Shown one piece after another: positions 1 through 8,400 of a stretch of DNA of 45,951 nucleotides. The position numbers were made by a program, and so were the translations under genes. The notes under the pieces were generated by a model that searched no databases, was not told where the DNA came from, and was given only the letters and a program-made list of their open reading frames with translations. Numbering within the stretch: position 1 is the first letter of the stretch; every line of letters starts with the position of its first letter. This stretch comes from JBCDBD01 sp039184335 (GTDB lineage Bacteria > Bacteroidota > Bacteroidia > Flavobacteriales > Flavobacteriaceae). The stretch is taken from contig JBCDBD010000029.1 in assembly GCA_039184335.1 (NCBI GenBank), positions 1 through 45,951 of the forward strand, given 5' to 3'.

Positions 1-311
1 ACATTTAGTTATTAAAGAATTTATGTTGAAACATTGTTTTACAATGTGTTTATAAAATCGCTAACACTAACATATGTAAAAGTTTACTGATGTAAAAAAT
101 GTGAACAAAAATTTTGTTCTGTTCATAGCAATATTCCACTGTTTTTTTATTCCAATTATCAACATGCAATAATAAAGTCCATATTTTCAAAAAAATTAAA
201 AAAAGAAAAATTAAATATGTTATTAAGTTGATAAATGAGACTGAAATTGATAAGCTAAGAAGTAAAGGTCACGGATTTTAATTTGTACTTTTCAAAAAAG
301 AAAATACCAAA
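1..311. other. AT-rich intergenic region upstream of rnr
   Basis: No convincing gene is visible on either strand. The stretch is visibly richer in A and T than the coding DNA that follows. It holds a small hairpin (ACATTG at 31-36 and CAATGT at 42-47), a longer perfect dyad at 103-119, and two DnaA-box-like octamers in opposite orientation (TTATCAAC at 156-163, GTTGATAA at 227-234). It must carry the promoter of rnr, but I found no exact TAnnTTTG box in it; TAATTTG just before the gene is one base short of the consensus spacing. Confidence 0.6.
103..119. repeat. Perfect 8-bp inverted repeat, possible operator or terminator
   Basis: GAACAAAA and TTTTGTTC are perfect inverted complements around one central A. 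The A/T arms could form a hairpin with U-rich flanks or bind a dimeric regulator. It lies about 200 bases before rnr, so it may belong to a gene left of the window. Function is inference only. Confidence 0.3.
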
Positions 312-2495
312 ATGTCGAAAAAGAGGAAGAGAGCACGAAGTCAACGTAAGAACGAAATTACTAAAGGTATTTTCACGATTTTGGAAAAAGAGCCTACAAA
401 GGCCTTCAATTATAGGCAACTGGCAGCAAAGCTTGGAATAATAGATACGCAGGGAAGAAATCAACTTATCAAAAGGTTGGGACAGCTGAAAGAAAAAGAA
501 AGAATAGAAGAAATAGAAAGAGGTAAATATCGGAAAGTATCGACGCAACAACATTTGGCCATAGGCAGAATAGATGTTACGGCAAGCGGTAATGCTTATG
601 TTATCGTAGATGATGAAGTAAAAGATATTTTCATACCGGCCAAAAAATTGAACAAAGCTTTTCATGGAGATACCGTTGAGGTCTATATGAAAACGAACCG
701 AAATGGAAAGAAACCAGAAGGGGAAATAGCAAGGGTCTTAGAACGAAAAAAAGATACGTACGTGGGAATTTTGGAAAGACAAAAGACATTTGCCTTTGTG
801 AGACCGACCGATACGCGTATGTATACTGATATTTTTGTTCCGATTGAAGATAGCAAAGACGCATCGGATGGGGATAAGGTTTTGGTTGCTTTGGGACATT
901 GGCCAGACGACGCTGACTCACCTTATGGAAAAGTTATAGAAGTTTTGGGCGAACCCGGCGATCACCATACCGAGATACATGCGATATTGGCAGAATATGG
1001 ACTACCCCATGAATTTCCATATGAAGTAGAGCAATTTGCGAACAATTTAGACACTTCAATTAAGGAAGAGGAAATTGCAAAGCGAAGAGATTTGCGAAAT
1101 ATATTGACTTTTACCATTGATCCAAAAGACGCCAAGGATTTTGATGATGCCCTTTCTTTTCAACTGCTCGAGAACGGGAATTATGAAATCGGAATACACA
1201 TTGCCGATGTATCACATTATGTTCAGCCAGGTACCATACTTGAAGAAGAGGCCTATGAGCGGGCAACTTCCATTTATTTAGTTGATCGCGTAGTTCCCAT
1301 GCTGCCTGAAATACTTTCCAATAATGCTTGTTCATTGCGACCTAACGAGGAAAAATATACCTTCTCTGTTATTTTTGAACTGGATGAAAACGCAATGGTG
1401 AAAAACCAGTGGTTTGGTAGAACGGTGATTGAATCCAATGAACGGTTTGCCTATGAAGAAGCACAGCATATCATTGAAACGGGGAAAGATCGAATACCAA
1501 GTGAAATTTCAATAAGGAAAGGGGCATATGAAGTCGATAAACAAACCGTAGATGCAATATTGACTTTGAATGGGTTGGCCAAAATAATGAGAAATAGACG
1601 TATGGACGCTGGTGCGATATCATTTGACAAAATAGAGGTACGATTTAACTTAAATGGCAATAACGAACCAGAAAGTGTTTATTTTAAAGAAGCAAAAGCA
1701 GCAAACAAACTTATTGAAGAGTTTATGCTATTGGCAAATAGAAAAGTGGCAGAATTCATAGGCAAACAGAAGAAAACCTTTGTATACCGAATACATGATG
1801 AGCCAGATGAAGAAAAATTAATAGCACTCAATGGCGTAATTTCCCGATTTGGCCATAGTGTCAACCTTAAAGACAGAAAAAGTATAAGCAGTTCATTAAA
1901 CCGTCTTTTGGATGATGTAAAAGGCAAAAAGGAACAAAATTTAGTGGATACCCTCACTATTCGAAGTATGAGCAAAGCGGTATACACGACAGAAAACATT
2001 GGTCACTATGGTCTTGCTTTTGACTATTATACCCATTTTACCTCACCTATTCGAAGATATCCTGACGTCATGGTACACCGTCTTTTACAGTATTACCTAG
2101 ATGGTGGTAAAACAGCGAAAGAAGCATTGTACGAAGAAAAATGCAAGCACTCTTCCAATATGGAACTATTAGCAACAAATGCAGAACGTGACTCTATAAA
2201 ATATATGCAGATCAAATTTATGCAAAACCATGAGGGCCAACCATTTCTAGGGGTAATATCTGGGGTAACCGAATGGGGAATCTATGTAGAAATCATAGAA
2301 AATAAATGTGAGGGAATGGTTAGAATACGAGATATCAAAGATGATTATTATGTATTTGATGAACGCCAATATGCTCTTGTCGGGGAACGGACAAACCAGA
2401 TGTACCAATTAGGGGATGAAGTCTATGTTATGGTGAAAAATACAGATTTGGTAAAGAGACACCTAGATTTTTCGTTGATAGGTAAAGAGTTATGA
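312..2495 (+). CDS. rnr: Ribonuclease R (RNB-family 3'-5' exoribonuclease)
   Basis: RNase R degrades structured RNA processively from the 3' end and serves in RNA quality control in the cytoplasm. The 727-residue length is usual for the Bacteroidota form. Seen: a very basic N-terminus (MSKKRKRARSQRK) followed by a winged-helix-like segment to about residue 75; two cold-shock/OB segments (one contains RQKTFAFVRP); an RNB domain whose metal-binding motif DPKDAKDFDD starts at D270 and gives D270, D276, D278 and D279, the same spacing as D201, D207, D209 and D210 of E. coli RNase II; and a C-terminal S1 domain from about residue 642 (GVISGVTEWGIYVE). The ATG at 312 is preceded by an A-rich leader, as is common in this phylum. 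A DUF2807 gene follows 53 bases later. Confidence 0.96.
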   Translation: MSKKRKRARSQRKNEITKGIFTILEKEPTKAFNYRQLAAKLGIIDTQGRNQLIKRLGQLKEKERIEEIERGKYRKVSTQQHLAIGRIDVTASGNAYVIVDDEVKDIFIPAKKLNKAFHGDTVEVYMKTNRNGKKPEGEIARVLERKKDTYVGILERQKTFAFVRPTDTRMYTDIFVPIEDSKDASDGDKVLVALGHWPDDADSPYGKVIEVLGEPGDHHTEIHAILAEYGLPHEFPYEVEQFANNLDTSIKEEEIAKRRDLRNILTFTIDPKDAKDFDDALSFQLLENGNYEIGIHIADVSHYVQPGTILEEEAYERATSIYLVDRVVPMLPEILSNNACSLRPNEEKYTFSVIFELDENAMVKNQWFGRTVIESNERFAYEEAQHIIETGKDRIPSEISIRKGAYEVDKQTVDAILTLNGLAKIMRNRRMDAGAISFDKIEVRFNLNGNNEPESVYFKEAKAANKLIEEFMLLANRKVAEFIGKQKKTFVYRIHDEPDEEKLIALNGVISRFGHSVNLKDRKSISSSLNRLLDDVKGKKEQNLVDTLTIRSMSKAVYTTENIGHYGLAFDYYTHFTSPIRRYPDVMVHRLLQYYLDGGKTAKEALYEEKCKHSSNMELLATNAERDSIKYMQIKFMQNHEGQPFLGVISGVTEWGIYVEIIENKCEGMVRIRDIKDDYYVFDERQYALVGERTNQMYQLGDEVYVMVKNTDLVKRHLDFSLIGKEL

Positions 2496-2548
2496 TACTT
2501 AGAACACATAAAATTTGTTATTAGTATACGAACAATAAAAAAGAAGAA

Positions 2549-3235
2549 ATGAAAATTACCATAAAAATCGTTCTTTTTCTTTTCGTTGTCCAGATAGCGT
2601 ATGCCCAAGAAGAAAAAATTACCCAAGAACTGGAAAAGTTTACTGAAATCAAAGGCTTTGATGGCCTTTCAATTAATCTTATCAAATCAGATGTAAACAG
2701 AGCGGTCATCACAGGTGCAAATACACAAAAAGTGGTTATTGTAAACAATTCGGGTACCTTGAAGTTACGTATGGAAATCGAAAAAATCTTTAGTGGTTAT
2801 AGGACTTTTATAGATGTATACCATACTGAAACACTAAAGGTAATCGATGTCAATGAAGACGCACGGATATCTTCTTCAGAGACCTTAGTACAAGATGTCA
2901 TGGAACTAAAGGCACAAGAGGGCGGAGAGATTGAAGTGAACTGTCAAGTGGAACAATTATTGATAAAAGCAGTAACGGGCGGAGATGTTATTGTAACAGG
3001 TTTTTCAGACAACCAAGATGTTTTGATAAATACAGGAGGAACATATAACGGTAAAAGTTTTAAAACAAAATTTACCACAGTAACCGTTAATGCAGGGGGC
3101 AATGCAACTATATATGCAACAGACTATGTAAAAGCGAATGTAAAGGCAGGAGGTAAGGTGCAGGTGTATGGAGACCCGCTTAAAATGGATGAAAAAACTG
3201 TTTTTGGGGGAAAGGTCGAAAGAATCGAACAATAA
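2549..3235 (+). CDS. Exported DUF2807 (GIN-domain) protein
   Basis: The 228-residue product has a signal peptide (MKITIKIVLFLFVVQIAYAQ, cleavage after AYA) and then a repetitive beta-rich body with runs such as GGDVIVTG, GGNATIYA and GGKVQVYG, typical of the putative auto-transporter adhesin head domain (DUF2807) common in Bacteroidota. Such proteins are expected in the periplasm or at the outer membrane; their biochemical role is unknown. The stop is one base before the start of the LysE-type gene, so the two are almost certainly cotranscribed, possibly with rnr as well. The family assignment rests on the alternating beta pattern and glycine-rich turns; function is not established. Confidence 0.8.
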   Translation: MKITIKIVLFLFVVQIAYAQEEKITQELEKFTEIKGFDGLSINLIKSDVNRAVITGANTQKVVIVNNSGTLKLRMEIEKIFSGYRTFIDVYHTETLKVIDVNEDARISSSETLVQDVMELKAQEGGEIEVNCQVEQLLIKAVTGGDVIVTGFSDNQDVLINTGGTYNGKSFKTKFTTVTVNAGGNATIYATDYVKANVKAGGKVQVYGDPLKMDEKTVFGGKVERIEQ

Positions 3236-3236
3236 A

Positions 3237-3896
3237 ATGATAGAAGACATTCAAGCAGCGGTACCTTTGGGTTTTTTGCTCAGTTTTATGATAGGCCCTG
3301 TTTTTTTCGTTCTCCTTGAAACAAGTGCGATCAAAGGATTTCGGGCAGGAATATGTTTTAACTTCGGAGTCATTGTCGCTGATATTATTTTTTTGCTTAT
3401 AGCTTATTTCAGTAGCTTTCAGCTATTGGAAAATTTAAGCAATCAACCAGGGCTGTACGTATTTGGGGGAATGCTATTGTTGGTATACGGAATCGTTATT
3501 TTTGCAAAAAAAGAAACAAAAAAGCCAGGATTAAAAACGACAACAGGTACATATCTGGGTTTGTTGATGAAAGGATTTTTTTTGAATTTTATCAACGTTG
3601 GCGTGCTTATTTTTTGGTTGGGGGTACTTATCGTTGTTGGCCCCAATCTTGACAATCGACCAGATAGAATCTTGATTTTTTTTGGAACTATGTTGTTGAC
3701 TTATTTTGTGACTGACGTATTTAAAATACTATTGGCCAAACAATTGAGAAAAAAGCTTACCCCAGATCGCATCTCTTATGTAAAGAAAGGCCTTGGTGTG
3801 GTTTTAGTCATTTGTGGTGCGGTTCTGATTACAAAGGGTTTTCTGCCAAAAGAACGATTCAATATTAAGGATGGCATCGAAAAGATTGGACAATAA
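3237..3896 (+). CDS. LysE/RhtB-family membrane exporter
   Basis: A 219-residue integral membrane protein with about six hydrophobic segments. The N-terminal segment (AVPLGFLLSFMIGPVFFVLL) is the usual LysE-family start, with the conserved G-P in the first helix. Members export amino acids or related small molecules; the substrate here cannot be told. I chose the ATG at 3237, one base after the DUF2807 stop, rather than an in-frame ATG at 3168 that overlaps the upstream gene by 68 bases and would add a charged 23-residue extension before the first membrane helix. A hairpin at 3901-3919 follows the stop at once. Confidence 0.85.
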   Translation: MIEDIQAAVPLGFLLSFMIGPVFFVLLETSAIKGFRAGICFNFGVIVADIIFLLIAYFSSFQLLENLSNQPGLYVFGGMLLLVYGIVIFAKKETKKPGLKTTTGTYLGLLMKGFFLNFINVGVLIFWLGVLIVVGPNLDNRPDRILIFFGTMLLTYFVTDVFKILLAKQLRKKLTPDRISYVKKGLGVVLVICGAVLITKGFLPKERFNIKDGIEKIGQ

Positions 3897-3900
3897 AAAA

Positions 3901-3919
3901 CCCAACCTTTTTGGTTGGG
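3901..3919 (-). terminator. Intrinsic terminator of tRNA-Cys (perhaps bidirectional)
   Basis: CCCAACC and GGTTGGG form a 7-bp stem around TTTTT. Read on the minus strand the stem is followed by a run of six T, placing it as the terminator of tRNA-Cys. On the plus strand the following tract (TATAAAATTTT) is weaker but could also end the lysE-type transcript. Confidence 0.75.
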
Positions 3920-3931
3920 TATAAAATTTTG

Positions 3932-4002
3932 AGGCATCGAGCGGATTCGAACCGCTGTACAAGCTTTTGCAGAGCTGTGCCTAGCCACTCGGCCACGATG
4001 CC
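3932..4002 (-). tRNA. tRNA-Cys (anticodon GCA)
   Basis: The minus strand folds into a 71-nt cloverleaf. The acceptor stem is GGCATCG with CGATGCC, the D arm is closed by GCC and GGC, the anticodon loop CTGCAAA holds GCA, the T arm is AGCGG-TTCGAAT-CCGCT, and the discriminator is U, the identity base for cysteine. The outermost anticodon-stem pair is a C-U mismatch. CCA is not encoded, as is usual in this phylum. A consensus promoter lies just upstream and a terminator just downstream, so this is a single-gene transcription unit. Confidence 0.96.
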
Positions 4003-4012
4003 ATTTAGGCTG

Positions 4013-4042
4013 CAAATGTACCACTTTTTTTAGGTTGTCAAA
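4013..4042 (-). promoter_or_regulatory. Consensus Bacteroidota promoter of tRNA-Cys
   Basis: Read on the minus strand: TTTG (4042-4039), 18 bases, then TACATTTG (4020-4013). This agrees with the primary sigma-factor promoter of Bacteroidota (-33 TTTG, -7 TAnnTTTG). The predicted start of transcription falls only a few bases before the mature tRNA 5' end at 4002. Confidence 0.8.
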
Positions 4043-4050
4043 ATGTGGTA

Positions 4051-4410
4051 TCATGGTCTTTTTGCCTGTAAGATAACCGAAACACTTTCCACATCACCAC
4101 CAATTGGAGGATTGATTTTTGACACGATGACCTCCGCTTCAGAAACCAACGCTATTTCATTGAAGATTCGGCCTAAGATGCGTTGGGCCACATGCTCTAA
4201 AAGTTTTGATTTGATGCCCATTTCTTGCTTGACAATGTTGTTGACATGTACATAGTCCACCGTTTCTGATAGTTTATCTGAAAAGGAAGGTGTCGATAAA
4301 TCTGCAGAAACTTCTATATCTACTCGATAATCGCTTCCGATAATCGCTTCTTCCTTTAAACAACCATGATTTGCGTGTACCCTGATATTGTTAATTCTAA
4401 TTTTGCCCAC
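4051..4410 (-). CDS. folB: Dihydroneopterin aldolase
   Basis: FolB converts 7,8-dihydroneopterin to 6-hydroxymethyl-7,8-dihydropterin and glycolaldehyde in folate synthesis. The 119-residue length fits the family. Seen: the N-terminal strand and motif VHANHGCLKEE with the substrate-binding glutamate, the central DYVHV tyrosine segment, and the C-terminal VSKINPPI segment with the catalytic lysine. The gene stands alone on the minus strand between sprF and tRNA-Cys and has its own likely promoter box at 4434-4441, so it is probably transcribed separately from the spr operon, though readthrough from sprF (51 bases upstream) is possible. No other folate gene is in the window. Confidence 0.92.
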   Translation of the reverse strand: MGKIRINNIRVHANHGCLKEEAIIGSDYRVDIEVSADLSTPSFSDKLSETVDYVHVNNIVKQEMGIKSKLLEHVAQRILGRIFNEIALVSEAEVIVSKINPPIGGDVESVSVILQAKRP

Positions 4411-4433
4411 TATATATAAAACTTATAGAGGTG

Positions 4434-4441
4434 CAAACTTA
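4434..4441 (-). promoter_or_regulatory. Probable -7 box of folB
   Basis: The minus strand reads TAAGTTTG, an exact TAnnTTTG match, 23 bases before the folB ATG. A possible TTG element lies about 21 bases further upstream. It sits in the gap between sprF and folB. Confidence 0.5.
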
Positions 4442-4461
4442 AGCAATCGGCAAAGAATGAT

Positions 4462-5412
4462 TCAATAGGTACACCTACAATTGCTGATTCCTTGAAACAG
4501 ATCCATACCAACAGTAACAACGTGGGTTCCTGTACTATACCCTAAAATTTCATTTGTAATTACTTGATATGAATATCCAAAATAGAAGTTGTTCTTTTTA
4601 AAGCCTGCGATAGGAGCGACATATAATGGTTCTCCCAACTGGTCATTCAAAAAACGGTATGTCAAGCCCAAATAGTAGTAATCTTCAAAGTTATGAAAAC
4701 GAAATTTAGCATTTACATCGGTAACAGATCGTTCATCGCTCTCAAACCATTGAAAGAAGACCGAAGGCTCAAATTCCAGTTTACTGTTTCTCTTCTTTGA
4801 AAACGTATAACCCGTATAAGCGTAATAGTTTCGTAGCGTATTGGGCTCAAATACGGGGTTGAACTGGGTAAGGTCTTTGTCTAAAATGTTTGAAGCATTT
4901 ACACTGAAGAAAAATTTATCGTAACGATAGAGCACACCCAAATCAAAATTATGGTTCGTAGTGGATCGATCATCAGTAACACTCTGATCATTGTTATCCC
5001 TGAAATTTTCAATGTCTATTCTAAATTGGTTGAAGTTATATGATATACCAAAAGACAAAAAAATATCGTCATATCTGTTTAAAGTCAAATGATGGGCAAA
5101 AGAAACCCTGGAACCTCTTTGTTTGGTTTCACCATTACTGTCATTATAGAGCAACATGCCAAGACCAGATCGGTTACCGATACGGGCATCTGCTGCCACG
5201 GTTTGGGTATCAGGGGCATCTTCGACCCCAACCCATTGGGTCAATCCGTTCAGTCTGACCTTGATATGATCACCTATTCCTGCATAGGTCGGTGACATTA
5301 AAAACGGATTATCGGCGATGTATTGTGACAATTGGGGTATGGTAAGTTCTTGCGCACGAGAGCCAACCACTATAAATAGTGCGAACAGTAGGATTTGGGT
5401 TTTCTTTAACAT
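4462..5412 (-). CDS. sprF: PorP/SprF-family type IX secretion outer-membrane protein, SprF-like
   Basis: A 316-residue protein with signal peptide (MLKKTQILLFALFIVVGSRAQ) and an outer-membrane beta-barrel of the PorP/SprF type; the N-terminal motif DNPFLMSPTYAGIGD and the RLNGLTQWVGVEDAPDTQ segment are hallmarks. In Flavobacterium johnsoniae SprF is needed to secrete the adhesin SprB, and PorP/SprF proteins more generally act with type B C-terminal signals. Here it is the last gene of the operon, 26 bases after the giant sprB homologue, the same place as in F. johnsoniae. The symbol rests on family plus gene order. PorP-like paralogues are common in these genomes, so a partner other than SprB cannot be fully excluded. 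Confidence 0.85.
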   Translation of the reverse strand: MLKKTQILLFALFIVVGSRAQELTIPQLSQYIADNPFLMSPTYAGIGDHIKVRLNGLTQWVGVEDAPDTQTVAADARIGNRSGLGMLLYNDSNGETKQRGSRVSFAHHLTLNRYDDIFLSFGISYNFNQFRIDIENFRDNNDQSVTDDRSTTNHNFDLGVLYRYDKFFFSVNASNILDKDLTQFNPVFEPNTLRNYYAYTGYTFSKKRNSKLEFEPSVFFQWFESDERSVTDVNAKFRFHNFEDYYYLGLTYRFLNDQLGEPLYVAPIAGFKKNNFYFGYSYQVITNEILGYSTGTHVVTVGMDLFQGISNCRCTY

Positions 5413-5438
5413 GGTGCTTTAGGTTACGTACAACGTTA

Positions 5439-8400
5439 TTATCTATAAAGGGTAAAATGTCCAACAAACTCCCTATCATCATTTTCACCCTTTAGTTTAA
5501 TGATGTACCAGTAATCACCGGTGGGCAATTCGTTGTTGTTGTAAATTCCATTCCATCCTTGGTTCCCGTAACCCATTCTATAGAGCTCTCTACCATAACG
5601 ATCAAAGATGATCATTAGTATGTTTGGGAAAGCTTCAAGGTTTTCAGGAAGCCAATAGTCGTTCTGTCCATCTCCATCTGGGGTAAAGAAGTTGGGAACT
5701 TCAATATCGATGAACTCCATAAATATCTCTGCTATCGTCTCACACCCATTTTGGTCGACTACCCTGACGGTATAGGTGTCTGTACGGTTAATGATGAAGG
5801 TGTTGTCGGTGCCGTTGTCCTCGTCACCAAAATAGAATGTATATGCTTCAAGACCACCCTCGGCAATTGCCGTGATTTCGTTGATGTTGTTTTGTTCTAA
5901 GGTCAGGGTCAAGGGTTCGAAGTTTGCGATTTCAAAGTCAATGGTATTGACACATCCGTTTGAATGGGCAATGGTCAAATAATGGTCGCCTGGAGCAATA
6001 TTGGTAAAATCAGGACTCAATTGTAGGTCGGTTGCATCTGCAGAATCCAAGGCATATAAGACATCTATGGCAACAGTTGGATCTACAAGTGTCACCTCAA
6101 TATGGTTTTCAGGGATATTTCCATCACATTCATAGACGGGAACCACTTCAGCGTTGAGGTTCACGCCGGGCGCTATCTGAACAATAATGTTACTTTCACA
6201 GTCTTGGGCATCTCTTACAAAAATGACGTAAGTGCCTGCCGCTAAATTGCCGTACTGGGTCTGGGCTGCCACAAAATCTGCATCACTGTTTGAATTGAAC
6301 GCGGTTCGATAAGGTGCGGTGCCTCCTGAAATTGCTATTTCTACAAAACCATCTTCGCTGCCTTCACAAACTTCATCAAGAACATTGATTTCGGTAATAT
6401 CCAATGGACTTGGTTCTATAATGGTAAACTGAAATGGAATGAAACAACCATTTCTGTCTTGTGCGATGACATCGTATATTCCTGGTGCCAGATCAGTAAA
6501 GGTATTTACCGTATCAAATTGGTTGAGGTTAGGGGTAATTGCATAGAAAATATCCCCTGTTCCCCCAGAAACCTGAACCGTAATGGTTCCATCTTCCAAA
6601 CCTGAACAAGTGACATCAGTAGCATCTTGAAAATCGATCTGCAATGGAATGGGGTCTTCAATCAAAATCTGTGGGGTTATCGCCATACAATCTTGGCTGG
6701 TCACACGTACATAGTAAGTGTTGGCGGCTAAAGTGTTAAACTCTCCTGTGTTTTGAGGGCCGGCTACAAGATTGGTAAGTGCAGAATCAGTGAACAGTTC
6801 GTAGCTATAATTGCCCAAACCACCCGAAGCATCGGCTATAATCGTGGCAGAAGCCTCTCCTGTACAATTAATAAAAGCCGCATCATCATCAATATCAACA
6901 ACCAATGGCAGAACTGTATCGACAGTCACTTGGTTTGAGATCATGGCCTCACAACCCAAGGCATCCCTTACATAATATTGGTATGCCCCATCAGATACGC
7001 TAAACAAATGGGTGTTTCCTCCACTCATGGTGCTATAGACATTGCCATCTGAACTGTATTCATACGGACCAGTACCACCAGATGCCGTTAATTCTAACTG
7101 CGCTTGGGTGTTACAGGTCATGGCACTGAGCTGAATCAACGAGGCCATTACTTCAACAGGTTCTGAAATGATCACCTGGGCAGTTTCCATACCGCAGTTC
7201 CAACCGTCTGATACCGTTATACTGTATATTCCGGCCCCTAGATTGTTGAAAATTGGATTGTTTTGCGCTCCACTAGAGAAGTCGATAACTGCACCTGTTG
7301 GGTCGTATACATTGAGTTGATATTGATAGTTTCCTTCACCATGCATTACATTAGTGGCACTCACCGTGGCGTTAGTATCTCCATAGCATTGTAAGGTAGT
7401 GGGCGTTGCAGCTATAGCTGCAGTTATCGGTGTTGGTGCGTCAAGACTTAATCCTCTGTTGATTACACAACCCTGGTCGTCTGTAATCTGAACATCAAAT
7501 GTACCAGCCGAAAGGCCCGTGAATACATAACTTAAGACATTATCTACGGTATAAGTTGCGGATGTAGTGGTGTTGGTCAGAATAATGTCGTAAGGTGTAT
7601 AACCTCCATGTGGGTCTACCAATAGTTCCCCTTGATCGTTGCTACAAGTGACATTGGCAACTTCAGAGGGAGTTGCGTCAAGTGGTAGGTCGGGAGACAT
7701 TATGGTGATAACGTTCGAATCTTCAACGCAAAGCGGATTCGCAGTTTCCGTCACCCGTACAACATAGTTGCCGCCAGAAAGCCCATTAATGGTCAACGGA
7801 TTTAGGGTCGTATTTGCCGATCCGCTAATACCGGTAGTGGTGCCAGAGGCGTCGAAAACTTCAAAATCATAGGTGCCCGTATATCCGCTCACATTGATTT
7901 CAAGTGCGCCGTTGGTATCACCGAAACAGATGGCTGAAGCGGTAGGTGTTGCCACAACATTGATTACATCATAAGGAGCTATTTCGTAAGGAAGTGTATC
8001 TACATAACAACCTGTGGCTGTATCGGTTACTCTAAACACATATGAACCAACCCCAGTCAAAGCATAAGTTGCCGTAGTATGGGTAGGAGTCGCTGTTAAT
8101 GTTCCGGAGGGATTTCCAATCGGTAACAGCTCAAAAGTATAGGCATTACCAAGATTACCATTGTCGATCACCGTTAGCAAGACTTCTTCAGGATTGGCAC
8201 AAGTGATTTCAACATTTTGGGTTACATCAACGGAGAATGTGTTGATGGGGTCAATGACCACGGTATCAGATTGTGGGCATCCATTGGCGTCTCTAACGTA
8301 AACGGTAATGTGCTGTACAACTCCATTATCGATAACAACAAACGTCGGGGATGTTTGGAAATTCACATTGTCAATACTGTAAAGGTAAGGTGCTGTACCA

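Noticed and set aside
3168..3236. Upstream ATG for the LysE-type gene
   Set aside because: It would overlap the DUF2807 gene by 68 bases and add a charged extension before the first membrane helix.
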